Below are positions 56,001-59,900 of a DNA stretch of 64,000 bases, piece by piece (the first letter of the stretch is position 1; each line of letters starts with the position of its first letter). A program made the position numbers and the translations under genes. The notes beneath the pieces are model-generated. The model saw nothing but the letters and a program-made list of their open reading frames with translations, was not told where the DNA came from and ran no database searches. Source of the DNA: Certhia americana (taxonomy: Eukaryota; Chordata; Aves; Passeriformes; Certhiidae); the NCBI GenBank assembly GCA_018697195.1, contig CM031878.1, positions 33,938,955-34,002,954 of the forward strand. The letters are read 5' to 3'.

Positions 56001-56450
56001 TTGCATGTCCACTATTTGAAAGAGTTTCCATAGAGTAATATTTTCTTATGGATAAAAAGATTTCTGTCCCCTTCTGCAGTGCTTCATTACATACAGTTCT
56101 GTTCTGGTAACTGGTCCCACTGTGGTATTGTAGCTTTTCAACAGATTACAGGATTAGGTTGGAATAAAATCTATTTTGGTGATTTAGAGATTGTATATGC
56201 TGATCAAAGGAAATAGGATATAGGTTATTTTGTGTGCTCATACTGTGCCCTGAACTTAGGATGTCACTTCAGAATTTCTTTGTTTCCATGGTTTTATTTT
56301 GCTTTAATTAACAAACTTGCTAGCCAAACTATAGTACTTTTAAACTAATACTTCTGCTTTCTTCTTCCCTTACCATGCTTTCAGAAAAGGCAGGCCTACA
56401 AAGAGTGGACTGTGGCTCACAGTAGTAGTGATGATGATGATGACAGTTAG
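4922..56450 (+). CDS. VPS13A: VPS13A (chorein), 3' part of gene, 45 exons
   Basis: Bridge-like lipid transfer protein that is thought to move bulk phospholipid between ER and mitochondria, lipid droplets or plasma membrane; loss in people causes chorea-acanthocytosis (known for the family). Forty-five exons joined at GT-AG sites give 6,791 nt: 2 nt of a split codon, 2,262 codons and a stop, with no frame break. Identity to VPS13A rather than VPS13C/D rests on many matching stretches to the human protein as I remember it, e.g. [47 protein letters not shown] and [16 protein letters not shown]. The N-terminal chorein part (roughly 840 residues by comparison with human) lies upstream of the window. 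If human exon order is kept, these are about exons 25-69 (inference). The stop is that of a short isoform ending in an alternative exon; no PH-like C-terminus is seen. Confidence 0.94.
4933..4953 (+). other. VPS13A: FFAT-like motif EFYDALS (VAP binding)
   Basis: Codons 4933-4953 give E-F-Y-D-A-L-S, after two further Glu and a Ser. The FFAT consensus is E-F-F-D-A-x-E with an acidic flank; human VPS13A has one at the same place and uses it to bind VAP-A/B on the ER. Here position 3 is Tyr, which the motif tolerates, and position 7 is Ser instead of an acid. Function in this species is inferred. Confidence 0.8.
6554..6710 (+). CDS. VPS13A: VPS13A window exon 2
   Basis: Residues 58-109 plus 1 nt of the next codon. 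It encodes [11 protein letters not shown] and [17 protein letters not shown], part of the repeating beta groove of the lipid channel; the GLGTE-I-RT run matches human. Acceptor follows a T-rich tract (ttttttag), donor gtaagt. The following intron (6711-7098) holds two hairpins, at 6874-6942 and 6993-7020. Confidence 0.92.
6874..6942. repeat. perfect 30-bp inverted repeat with 9-nt loop
   Basis: Arms 6874-6903 and 6913-6942 are exact reverse complements; the loop is taccaaaat. It lies in the intron between exons 2 and 3. The heptamer tgtagag of the right arm also occurs at 6863-6869, just outside the left arm, allowing a small competing stem. No target site duplication or element ends are seen, so it does not look like a standard MITE. 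Confidence 0.95.
6993..7020. repeat. 11-bp inverted repeat with 6-nt loop
   Basis: Arms actgccaacta (6993-7003) and tagttggcagt (7010-7020) are exact reverse complements with loop atagcc. It sits 50 bp downstream of the larger hairpin in the same intron. Confidence 0.9.
7099..7178 (+). CDS. VPS13A: VPS13A window exon 3
   Basis: Residues 110-136; completes a split Asp codon (G + AT). Encodes [19 protein letters not shown] and LLTLEYIK, very close to human VPS13A. Acceptor ttttttttag, donor gttagg. The next intron (7179-7425) is 247 bp. Confidence 0.92.
7426..7485 (+). CDS. VPS13A: VPS13A window exon 4
   Basis: Residues 137-156, exactly 20 codons, phase 0 on both sides, so skipping would keep the frame. 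Encodes [20 protein letters not shown]; the C-terminal NVLQ-IK matches human. The following intron is only 78 bp (7486-7563) and has an immediate in-frame TGA. Confidence 0.9.
7564..7720 (+). CDS. VPS13A: VPS13A window exon 5
   Basis: Residues 157-208 plus 1 nt. Encodes [17 protein letters not shown], nearly identical to human, then a charged linker ([18 protein letters not shown]) between two beta modules. Donor gtaagt follows TTA A. The 427-bp intron after it holds nothing recognisable. Confidence 0.93.
8148..8264 (+). CDS. VPS13A: VPS13A window exon 6
   Basis: Residues 209-247 including split codons at both ends. Encodes [20 protein letters not shown] and IAEIHIEG, matching the human run with LAELSCLQIFI. 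Acceptor cccatag; donor gtagga. The next intron is only 81 bp (8265-8345), open in frame until a TGA at 8342-8344. Confidence 0.92.
8346..8449 (+). CDS. VPS13A: VPS13A window exon 7
   Basis: Residues 248-282. Encodes [19 protein letters not shown] and [15 protein letters not shown], matching human around NIIVLDSD. The acceptor (tgtttttgag, GAG then GT) is weak for a vertebrate site but fits the reading frame exactly. The intron after it (8450-8906) is plain AT-rich sequence. Confidence 0.91.
8907..9074 (+). CDS. VPS13A: VPS13A window exon 8
   Basis: Residues 283-338, phase 0 both sides. Encodes [20 protein letters not shown], then [20 protein letters not shown], close to human. Hydrophobic and polar residues alternate as expected for beta strands of the lipid groove. 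The 649-bp intron after it contains the 20-bp palindrome at 9171-9190. Confidence 0.93.
9171..9190. repeat. 20-bp perfect palindrome in intron
   Basis: tatgtaagagctcttacata reads the same on both strands, with no spacer. It lies in the intron between exons 8 and 9, about 100 bp after the donor. Confidence 0.9.
9724..10031 (+). CDS. VPS13A: VPS13A window exon 9
   Basis: Residues 339-440 plus 2 nt. Encodes [20 protein letters not shown], an alpha-helical Ala-rich segment, then [20 protein letters not shown] and [14 protein letters not shown], the start of a new repeat unit of the groove. The IKAPVV-IPQS run is a family hallmark seen in human VPS13A and VPS13C. The 692-bp intron after it shows no known element. 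Confidence 0.94.
10724..10871 (+). CDS. VPS13A: VPS13A window exon 10
   Basis: Residues 441-490; completes AG+A (Arg). Encodes [20 protein letters not shown] and [12 protein letters not shown], matching the human LPLNLEVVVERNL region. The 909-bp intron after it is AT-rich, with a run of TAAATTTAA-type words near 11320-11390. Confidence 0.92.
11781..11931 (+). CDS. VPS13A: VPS13A window exon 11 (Ser-rich linker)
   Basis: Residues 491-540 plus 1 nt. Begins [20 protein letters not shown], conserved with human (SQEDITTI), then a poorly conserved Ser/His-rich linker ([20 protein letters not shown]). The reading joins straight to exon 12 across a 7.5-kb intron; the human linker ends in a similar HHSGG. 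Confidence 0.9.
12700..13490 (-). pseudogene. CR1 ORF2 reverse transcriptase remnant
   Basis: The complement strand follows the avian CR1 reverse transcriptase coding region from the C-terminal end (left) to the region around the conserved catalytic core (right), recognised at DNA level. No long open frame remains. An AATT microsatellite at 13126-13155 interrupts it, next to the place where the consensus encodes the core motif. Confidence 0.75.
13126..13155. repeat. (AATT)n microsatellite inside CR1
   Basis: Five pure AATT units (13127-13146) followed by an imperfect AAATTAATT. It replaces or interrupts CR1 reverse transcriptase sequence, so it arose after insertion of the element. Confidence 0.9.
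14014..14478 (-). pseudogene. CR1 ORF2 endonuclease remnant
   Basis: Two minus-strand frames, 14272-14478 and 14014-14259, carry typical CR1 endonuclease runs: [20 protein letters not shown] in the first and [19 protein letters not shown] in the second. They are separated by a stop and a frame change, so the protein is dead. The family is an apurinic-type endonuclease that nicks target DNA for LINE insertion. Confidence 0.88.
15338..15760 (-). pseudogene. CR1 ORF2 reverse transcriptase N-terminal remnant
   Basis: The minus-strand frame 15338-15556 reads [20 protein letters not shown], a decayed form of the CR1 motif with YLDFSKAFD; further right the DNA complements the run [20 protein letters not shown]. 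After the motif it passes straight into 3' UTR sequence, showing an internal deletion. Confidence 0.8.
16942..17160 (-). pseudogene. CR1 ORF2 endonuclease N-terminal remnant
   Basis: The minus-strand frame reads [20 protein letters not shown] and then [18 protein letters not shown], the typical start of CR1 endonuclease (N-A-R-S-M-x-N-K and I-T-E-T-W-W-D). The frame ends soon after; the element is inactive. Confidence 0.88.
19404..19528 (+). CDS. VPS13A: VPS13A window exon 12
   Basis: Residues 541-582; completes G+GT (Gly). Encodes [20 protein letters not shown] and [19 protein letters not shown], matching human TVVTAAVVEVHS and LTMVLYSP. Donor gtaagt. The 684-bp intron after it has no recognised element. 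Confidence 0.93.
20213..20382 (+). CDS. VPS13A: VPS13A window exon 13
   Basis: Residues 583-638 plus 2 nt. Encodes [20 protein letters not shown] and [19 protein letters not shown], close to human ([23 protein letters not shown]). The donor is unusual: CACG then GTCTGT, poor at exon positions -1/-2 and intron +3 to +5. The phase nonetheless fits exon 14 exactly. Confidence 0.9.
20969..21189 (+). CDS. VPS13A: VPS13A window exon 14
   Basis: Residues 639-712 plus 1 nt. Encodes [20 protein letters not shown], then [20 protein letters not shown] and [13 protein letters not shown], the conserved QE-YIC-S-EFL-TVA run of the family. Donor gtatat. The 1.1-kb intron after it contains the AT-rich palindrome at 22207-22245. 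Confidence 0.93.
22207..22245. repeat. 17-bp AT-only inverted repeat, 5-nt loop
   Basis: Arms 22207-22223 and 22229-22245 are exact reverse complements made only of A and T, loop cttta. It lies 85 bp before the acceptor of exon 15. Such sequences tend to form cruciforms and vary in length. Confidence 0.92.
22330..22562 (+). CDS. VPS13A: VPS13A window exon 15
   Basis: Residues 713-790. Encodes [20 protein letters not shown] and [19 protein letters not shown], then [14 protein letters not shown]. The [11 protein letters not shown] and DAPALV-TTQCE runs are signatures of the VPS13 middle region and match human VPS13A. Donor gtaagt. Confidence 0.94.
23891..24427. mobile_element. LTR-like block, possible solo LTR of an endogenous retrovirus
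   Basis: A block of higher GC than the intron around it, starting TG and ending CA. It has runs such as gattaaatggtggctgcaat and gaacagataaagaacactgc that I associate with LTRs common in songbird genomes. No coding part is present. No clear target site duplication was found, so the edges and the orientation are uncertain. Recognition is from memory and not checked against a repeat library. Confidence 0.5.
24482..24602 (-). mobile_element. short CR1 3' UTR fragment, antisense
   Basis: The + strand has the complement of the CR1 3' tail: gagaccttcaagatcattta, then gtccaac and ctaaaccatgtccc. About 120 bp, truncated 5'. Confidence 0.7.
25340..25432 (+). CDS. VPS13A: VPS13A window exon 16
   Basis: Residues 791-821, phase 0 both sides. 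Encodes [20 protein letters not shown] and [11 protein letters not shown], matching human VLQPCDLFYQ. A 454-bp intron follows. Confidence 0.92.
25887..26243 (+). CDS. VPS13A: VPS13A window exon 17 (second longest in window)
   Basis: Residues 822-940, 119 codons, phase 0. Encodes [20 protein letters not shown], then [20 protein letters not shown], then [20 protein letters not shown] and a W-S-x-L-I-N-L run. [10 protein letters not shown] is nearly invariant in vertebrate VPS13A and VPS13C. A 753-bp intron follows. Confidence 0.95.
26997..27098 (+). CDS. VPS13A: VPS13A window exon 18
   Basis: Residues 941-974. Encodes [20 protein letters not shown], a strongly conserved run, then the end of the groove segment (PWTLEIK). 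The 1.3-kb intron after it shows no known repeat. Confidence 0.94.
28412..28570 (+). CDS. VPS13A: VPS13A window exon 19 (acidic linker)
   Basis: Residues 975-1027. Encodes [20 protein letters not shown], an acidic linker before the VAB domain, then [20 protein letters not shown], conserved with human ([11 protein letters not shown]). Phase 0 both sides; a 120-bp intron follows. Confidence 0.93.
28691..28952 (+). CDS. VPS13A: VPS13A window exon 20 (VAB repeat 1)
   Basis: Residues 1028-1114 plus 1 nt. Contains [20 protein letters not shown], the start of the VPS13 adaptor-binding (VAB) domain. The Asn of IINSLG (codon 28760-28762) fits the invariant Asn found in each VAB repeat. Ends [16 protein letters not shown]. 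An 874-bp AT-rich intron follows. Confidence 0.92.
29827..29987 (+). CDS. VPS13A: VPS13A window exon 21
   Basis: Residues 1115-1168; completes T+GT (Cys). Encodes [20 protein letters not shown] and [20 protein letters not shown], close to human. The 1.1-kb intron after it is plain. Confidence 0.93.
31070..31173 (+). CDS. VPS13A: VPS13A window exon 22 (VAB repeat 2)
   Basis: Residues 1169-1202 plus 2 nt. Encodes [20 protein letters not shown] and [14 protein letters not shown]. The Asn of IRNHFS (31076-31078) is the repeat Asn. The 1.3-kb intron after it includes T-rich and A-rich tracts (31817-31830, 32010-32023). Confidence 0.92.
32498..32795 (+). CDS. VPS13A: VPS13A window exon 23 (VAB repeat 3)
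   Basis: Residues 1203-1302. Encodes [40 protein letters not shown] and [20 protein letters not shown]. The Asn of LLRNLLPY (32760-32762) is the repeat Asn; [11 protein letters not shown] is a family signature. Confidence 0.93.
33936..34331 (+). CDS. VPS13A: VPS13A window exon 24 (VAB repeat 4, longest exon)
   Basis: Residues 1303-1434, 132 codons, phase 0. Encodes [20 protein letters not shown], then [20 protein letters not shown] and [20 protein letters not shown]. The Asn of MVNKTG (34212-34214) is the repeat Asn. This is the core of the SHR-BD/VAB region and the most conserved exon here. A 769-bp intron follows. Confidence 0.96.
35101..35205 (+). CDS. VPS13A: VPS13A window exon 25
   Basis: Residues 1435-1469. 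Encodes [20 protein letters not shown] and [15 protein letters not shown], matching human TDSELS-QFS-DTVGSHG. The intron after it is only 91 bp. Confidence 0.94.
35297..35443 (+). CDS. VPS13A: VPS13A window exon 26 (VAB repeat 5)
   Basis: Residues 1470-1518. Encodes [20 protein letters not shown] and [20 protein letters not shown]. The Asn of ISNRSKY (35372-35374) is the repeat Asn. Phase 0 both sides. Confidence 0.94.
35740..36170. other. unassigned GC-richer block in intron
   Basis: About 430 bp with clearly higher GC and open short frames on the + strand (61 and 116 codons, overlapping), directly before a CR1 fragment. I do not recognise it as coding or as a known repeat. It may be an old retroelement or LTR remnant. 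Confidence 0.35.
36273..36722 (-). mobile_element. CR1 LINE 3' fragment, antisense
   Basis: The + strand complements the CR1 3' end in order: tagaatcctagaa at the left, then accacttccctgggcagtct, agaaatgtttcctcac, cctcagccgctcctagaact and gccagcacctcaat. About 450 bp, 5' truncated before the reverse transcriptase region. Confidence 0.88.
39851..39979 (+). CDS. VPS13A: VPS13A window exon 27
   Basis: Residues 1519-1561. Encodes [20 protein letters not shown] and [17 protein letters not shown], matching human CIPFWPE and F-KQENC. Phase 0. The 683-bp intron after it is plain. Confidence 0.93.
40663..40796 (+). CDS. VPS13A: VPS13A window exon 28 (VAB repeat 6)
   Basis: Residues 1562-1605 plus 2 nt. 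Encodes [20 protein letters not shown] and [19 protein letters not shown]. The Asn of LINHTKQ (40759-40761) is the sixth repeat Asn, so the VAB set is complete. Confidence 0.93.
41592..41950 (-). mobile_element. CR1 LINE 3' UTR fragment, antisense
   Basis: The + strand complements a CR1 3' UTR: tagtccaactgcctgaccca, gttattaagggtattgtcca, tcttcctaatgtccagtcta and a diverged caacatctctccacttcctc. Lies in the intron between exons 28 and 29. Edges approximate. Confidence 0.78.
42245..42374 (+). CDS. VPS13A: VPS13A window exon 29
   Basis: Residues 1606-1649. Encodes [20 protein letters not shown] and [37 protein letters not shown] is conserved. Donor gtattt. The 345-bp intron after it is plain. 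Confidence 0.94.
42720..42955 (+). CDS. VPS13A: VPS13A window exon 30 (end of VAB region)
   Basis: Residues 1650-1727 plus 2 nt. Encodes [20 protein letters not shown] and VALQDVG-type run ALS replaced here by [25 protein letters not shown]-x-x-x-x-EV-YI-I is shared by all VPS13 proteins. The split codon AG+T joins exon 31. Confidence 0.94.
42956..44930. other. 2.0-kb intron with unassigned minus-strand frame
   Basis: Contains a 531-bp open frame on the minus strand (43496-44026) and a 31/32-bp direct repeat (43914-43944 and 44618-44649). A/C-rich low complexity lies at 44369-44402. No recognised repeat family. Confidence 0.6.
43496..44026 (-). other. unassigned open reading frame in intron, antisense
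   Basis: 176 codons open from a TTG, 175 from the next ATG. The predicted product starts [20 protein letters not shown], a hydrophobic stretch, and later has ten or so scattered cysteines and basic runs (KKFDKKRKL). I recognise no family. The block holds more CpG than its surroundings (acgagg, gcgcgc, acgaag, gggcgg), which suggests a younger insertion. It could equally be a chance frame. Confidence 0.25.
44931..45084 (+). CDS. VPS13A: VPS13A window exon 31 (basic linker)
   Basis: Residues 1728-1779; completes AG+T (Ser). Encodes [20 protein letters not shown] and [19 protein letters not shown], matching human [20 protein letters not shown]. An 868-bp intron follows and ends with the palindrome at 45903-45920. 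Confidence 0.95.
45903..45920. repeat. 18-bp perfect palindrome before splice acceptor
   Basis: cagggttttaaaaccctg reads the same on both strands. It ends 32 bp before the exon 32 acceptor, in the zone where a branch point is expected. Confidence 0.9.
45953..46099 (+). CDS. VPS13A: VPS13A window exon 32
   Basis: Residues 1780-1828. Encodes [20 protein letters not shown] and [20 protein letters not shown], then IQIYRIQ, matching human [12 protein letters not shown] and [10 protein letters not shown]. Acceptor ataatacaatag has a poor pyrimidine tract. Confidence 0.93.
46657..46738 (+). CDS. VPS13A: VPS13A window exon 33
   Basis: Residues 1829-1855 plus 1 nt. Encodes [20 protein letters not shown] then KSITLDS, matching human IQNQI-GAVFPFVFYP-KPPKS. 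Donor gtttgt is non-consensus at +3. The intron after it (46739-48005) has an A18 tract at 47924-47941. Confidence 0.93.
47924..47941 (+). repeat. A18 tract upstream of exon 34
   Basis: Eighteen consecutive A about 65 bp before the exon 34 acceptor; likely to vary in length between individuals. Confidence 0.9.
48006..48075 (+). CDS. VPS13A: VPS13A window exon 34
   Basis: Residues 1856-1878 plus 2 nt. Encodes [20 protein letters not shown] then HIK, nearly identical to human [21 protein letters not shown]. Small exon (70 nt) with split codons on both sides. Confidence 0.94.
48450..48532. repeat. A/C-rich low-complexity tract (G/T-rich on minus strand)
   Basis: About 80 bp made almost only of A and C on the + strand. 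Four C tracts of 3-4 (48481, 48494, 48503, 48518) give four G tracts on the minus strand with gaps of 9, 6 and 11 nt. It lies 120 bp before exon 35. Confidence 0.85.
48641..48746 (+). CDS. VPS13A: VPS13A window exon 35
   Basis: Residues 1879-1914; completes AA+G (Lys). Encodes [20 protein letters not shown] then [32 protein letters not shown] is identical to human. The 363-bp intron after it is plain. Confidence 0.95.
49110..49223 (+). CDS. VPS13A: VPS13A window exon 36 (tandem acceptor)
   Basis: Residues 1915-1952. Encodes [20 protein letters not shown] then [12 protein letters not shown], as in human [12 protein letters not shown]. Two AG acceptors lie 6 nt apart (after 49109 and after 49115), so the first two residues, LQ, may be present or absent in frame. 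I used the upstream one because it has the better pyrimidine tract. Confidence 0.9.
50497..50642 (+). CDS. VPS13A: VPS13A window exon 37
   Basis: Residues 1953-2000 plus 2 nt. Encodes [20 protein letters not shown] and [20 protein letters not shown]. The [11 protein letters not shown] run is the VPS13 signature at the start of the C-terminal region. A 119-bp intron follows. Confidence 0.95.
50762..50843 (+). CDS. VPS13A: VPS13A window exon 38
   Basis: Residues 2001-2028. Encodes [20 protein letters not shown] then IRHYSKQ, matching human LAFFEL-YQFHTT and IRHYSKQ. A 671-bp intron follows. Confidence 0.94.
51515..51628 (+). CDS. VPS13A: VPS13A window exon 39 (C-terminal VPS13 signature)
   Basis: Residues 2029-2066, phase 0. 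Encodes [20 protein letters not shown] then [26 protein letters not shown] and G-x-x-x-FFYEP-x-x-G are the strongest signatures of the VPS13 C-terminal domain, also related to ATG2. Confidence 0.96.
52060..52135 (+). CDS. VPS13A: VPS13A window exon 40 (start of Gly/Ala helices)
   Basis: Residues 2067-2091 plus 1 nt. Encodes [20 protein letters not shown] then VGGAV, the start of the ATG2-like helical region that binds lipid droplets and mitochondria in mammals. The intron after it is only 88 bp. Confidence 0.95.
52224..52387 (+). CDS. VPS13A: VPS13A window exon 41 (amphipathic helices)
   Basis: Residues 2092-2146. Encodes [20 protein letters not shown] then [20 protein letters not shown]. 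Small residues alternate with charged ones, as in membrane-surface helices. Near identity with human VPS13A here separates it from VPS13C. Donor is GTAAGA after TTTCT. Confidence 0.96.
52785..52830 (+). CDS. VPS13A: VPS13A window exon 42 (46-nt exon)
   Basis: Residues 2147-2161 plus 1 nt; the shortest internal exon. Encodes [15 protein letters not shown], conserved with human. Skipping would break the frame. Confidence 0.94.
53093..53216 (+). CDS. VPS13A: VPS13A window exon 43
   Basis: Residues 2162-2202 plus 2 nt. Encodes [20 protein letters not shown] in the near-identical form [20 protein letters not shown], then [14 protein letters not shown]. Repeated G-x-x-x-G helical units. A 906-bp intron follows. 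Confidence 0.96.
54123..54237 (+). CDS. VPS13A: VPS13A window exon 44
   Basis: Residues 2203-2241. Encodes [20 protein letters not shown] then DGTGSQMLQ, matching human [28 protein letters not shown]. This is the last exon shared by both human C-terminal isoforms: it is in phase 0, so it can join either a short terminal exon or the PH-domain exons. A 2.1-kb intron follows without recognised repeats. Confidence 0.95.
56385..56450 (+). CDS. VPS13A: VPS13A window exon 45, short-isoform terminal exon with stop
   Basis: Residues 2242-2262 and TAG. Encodes [20 protein letters not shown] plus S. Acceptor taccatgctttcag is good, phase 0 fits exon 44, and a 3' UTR with AATAAA signals follows. Human VPS13A also has a short isoform ending in an alternative exon at this position. 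The Ser-Ser-Ser-Asp run is a likely casein kinase 2 type site. This form would lack the C-terminal PH-like domain that binds the scramblase XK. Transcript data would settle it. Confidence 0.82.
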   Translation, partial: KRQAYKEWTVAHSSSDDDDDS

Positions 56451-56600
56451 GATAATGTGGATTGTAACAGATATACATGGCCTTTGTCATATTTTTTTGA
56501 CCTTTAAGTTTTAAATGTTGCTGCTATAATTCCCGCTGAGAAATTGGGGGGTTGTGATACTGAATTTTTACTTTTTAAACTGTGAAAAAAATGTGGGGAT

Positions 56601-56606
56601 AATAAA
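56601..56606 (+). terminator. AATAAA poly(A) signal (upstream)
   Basis: Canonical hexamer 150 bp after the stop; a possible proximal site. Confidence 0.45.
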
Positions 56607-56646
56607 CTGTATGATAATGAGTGATAGGCAAACTAGCAAATAATAT

Positions 56647-56652
56647 AATAAA
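56647..56652 (+). terminator. AATAAA poly(A) signal (upstream)
   Basis: Canonical hexamer 197 bp after the stop; downstream T/G-rich element is weak. Confidence 0.4.
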
Positions 56653-56934
56653 GATAGTCTTATAGAGAAAACCAGACATTAGGTAAAATACTATTGAATA
56701 ATATGAAGGAATAAGTAATACCGTGACTTAGAGTTTATTTCCAGATGTATTTTTTATCAGCTGTGTTTAATGTTTTTGCATTTATATAAGTGTTTAATAG
56801 GGGTTATTTACTATTCCTTTAAATGTTTAGTATAACTTTACTGATTTGTACAGTCCTTATTGGTGTTGAAATGCTGTTTGACTGTTTTATTCAATTTCTA
56901 TTTCAAAAGTATTTTGTCTGCTTTTCTTCTTAAC

Positions 56935-56940
56935 AATAAA
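56935..56940 (+). terminator. AATAAA poly(A) signal (probable main site)
   Basis: Canonical hexamer with a T/G-rich downstream element about 30 bp further on, the best-formed site of the three. Confidence 0.65.
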
Positions 56941-59900
56941 CATGTCTAAAGTATATCTAAAATGGATTCATCTGTTCTGTTCCAACATTGTTTCTCACGT
57001 TTCCTGGAACTTGATAGTGTAAGAACACTAAATGGCTTGTAGTGATATTTAATAGATAAAAGACATACATTTTTCAAGAAATGTTATCATAAACTTTTAA
57101 CTTTTCATTTATCATTTTCTTTGCCATAATCGTTAATACATATTTTGTGCATCTTTTGGTACCTTAAATACATGAAATAACTGTTTGTTTTGTTTTTCAT
57201 TTTGACTATAAATTATTTGTTTCATAAGTCAATATTGTCATTTTCATAGCAACAAATGTAAAAAATCCACCCCAGAACTAAACTTCTTGTAAAAACCACA
57301 GGCAGATGTAAAAAATACAAGTAGTTCTTCAAGATGCTGTGTAATAAAACATACATAATATGCAAAAATACTTAGTTTTTTATTTACTAGACATGGGGGT
57401 GGGGGTCAAGTGTCAACACTGATCATGTTACAATACAATTTGTATTATAAATTCTAGAAAATACCTTTAAAGTCTCTATTTTCTTAAAAAAAAAATCTAT
57501 ATTCACTGAAATGCTTGCACAATTTTCTCTTTCTTCTTTTGTGGTTTGTTTCTAAATTCATTTTTTTGTGTTGCACTTTAAAGATATTTCGTAATAGATA
57601 ATTCTGTACCAGTAAGTATTATAATGAGAACTAATTCTTCTGCCACCATCTAAATAGTCAGCACTGCTCTAAAACGATAAGAACTTCTGAAATTTTGCAT
57701 ATTTAACGAGGTAATGTTACATCTTTCATTGTCTGTTGGCTTTCATTTATCAAAATTCTGGGGGAAGAACCGTTAAAATTTTTTAAGCTTGTTTATTTTG
57801 GCACTGTGCACTGAAAAATTGCTGTACAGGTTGATCTCCTGGGCAATTACCCTTTGCCTTTAATGTCACATAGGAATAGGGAGACAAACTAAATTTGGGA
57901 GATGGTTTTAACTGAAATTGCTGATGCTTATGATTGCTACAGGTCCATGTGTTACTATTTGTTTTGTAATGCTGTCACGTCAAAAGGATGCCTTGCAGAA
58001 ACAGATGAAGCAGTATTGCAGTGTGTTACTGCCTGAAACATTGTGGGAGGGATTTTGAATGTTTCAGGTACAAATGGATCTCCCATGTTCCTTTGAAGAA
58101 CATAGGAAGTAATTTTGCTCTTCAGTTCTGAAAAAAGACACAAGATGTCAAAAAGTTGAGGAAATTGTGAGGTATATAATGGAAAGGTTACTGTGACTTT
58201 TAATTGACTTTACTGGGTTTTGAAAATTTGAAATAATGTTACTTAACATTATCTTTTTCCTTTGCAGTATTTTTTACTCTAGGTTCTTTTTTATCCTATA
58301 ATTTTTTGTTTTTAAATGACCATTCTTACTAGAAAATGCATGTTAATTCTTTGACCTAAAATTGACCAAGCTCTTTAATTTTTTTTAGCTTGAAATCCTA
58401 GAAGCATGCAGAACATGGAGCTAAAATGAAGCATGAATGGTAGAATTTCTGGGTCAGATATTACTAATTCAAGCTACACTGCTTGAATAGGTTTTTTTTT
58501 ATACTTTGCAGTATAACTGAAAAGAGTTTGTTCTTTACTTGCTAGATTAAAAGGTTGTAGAATGCTAACTGAAAAAAAAAAAAAGCCCAACAAAACAAAA
58601 CATTTTACCATCTGGGATATTATTACTTAATTTCTCTTTTGGTCCATGCGACAAAAAGCTGTGAAAACTAATAGCAGAAATTGATGTTTTTTCAGGGTGG
58701 GGAAAAACCGCAGAACTAAAACAAAACCCCCAAAACACTTAGATATTATCTTCTGTAGGGATTTAAAATAACATAGCAATAAAAGAGACCATATTTTCTT
58801 TTTTTTTTTTTTTTCAATTTGAAGTTTTTTAACAGTTGAACTTTATGCTTCAAAATTTCCCCATCCCTTCCCTTTTTAACTGCTGAATTGAGTTTGAAGT
58901 CCAGTACTATACCTGAAAACTCCAGGTCTAAGTGCCCTCTTGTTGCCTTAGATTGCTAAATTTTGTGCCGTTGACAAATTGACAATGCAGCTTTTCCCAA
59001 GAATTCAGTTTAACTCTTTTAGTGACTTGTATCACTTCCTCCTTGCTGAGGTGAAAGGCTGTGCTCTTTACCTTTGATGTTATCCAGTACATCTGTTTTG
59101 TTCAGGCTTCTCTGGTGGTCTGGTTTTCTCAAGATGCTCTTTAGACAAAGGTCAGTGCCAGGAGATATTTTAGACAGTTTCAGGGATCATTTAATGCACT
59201 GTTTATGCATAAATTGTTATTAGTCATTTCCAGAGGCAATAGACATGCAAGGTCTTGGCCCTGACAGAGAGTAAAGCTCAAAGACTGGTTTTGTGCTTTT
59301 GAGGCTAAGTCATTAGCAGTTGTGCTGTGCAATCAATGGTTCTCTGTATCAATGTCTACCCAATCTCCAAACATATGCAAGATATTTTTGTATTATTACT
59401 TCTAATTTGCTTTTATAATGTGTGACTTGTGAGGGTACCTATATGGTGTTATATAAGGTTGCAGCCCAGTTATGTTGGTTAGGAGAAGACAGTCCTTCAA
59501 AGCTGTGCTTCAGTACCATATCCTGCTGTATTTGAGGTGTTCAGCTTTTGATTTAGTGATTCTTTTTAGTCATGAGCTATCTACCAGGTAGGATGTTGAA
59601 GTGATTTGAGCAGGCCCTTGTTCCTTAGTATTCACACTTTGGTCTGCCAGGAAGAACATCTGAGGTGTTGCAAAAGTATGTCATGCTAATCCTTGCTGTC
59701 TTTCCTTCACTGCTCTTGAGCTTGGGTTCAAATCAAAACATAAACATCCATATCCTGAAGTACCCTAAAACTATGGTTTCACTTCATAAAATTATATTCT
59801 TCATGAAACTCAAAATAACTTAGTTTTTATTTCACATTGTCCAGACTCTTACGAGGTATTCATGTATGCAATCTAGTTTGCTGGTCCCTTTACTGAGTCA

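Larger units (their letters stand above)
56451..56965 (+). other. VPS13A: 3' UTR of the short VPS13A transcript
   Basis: AT-rich, no frame, with AATAAA at 56601, 56647 and 56935. The last is followed within 30-60 bp by T/G-rich sequence (tctgttctgttcc, ttgtttctc), so cleavage near 56955-56970 is most likely. The end is inferred. Confidence 0.65.

Noticed and set aside
4922..56450. The gene could be VPS13C, the closest paralogue
   Set aside because: The exon-by-exon match to human VPS13A as I recall it is far closer (for example the SHSS/HHSGG linker, the KPKKK basic linker and the VLGNPFG to [10 protein letters not shown]-terminus), and the length fits a protein of about 3,100 residues rather than about 3,750.
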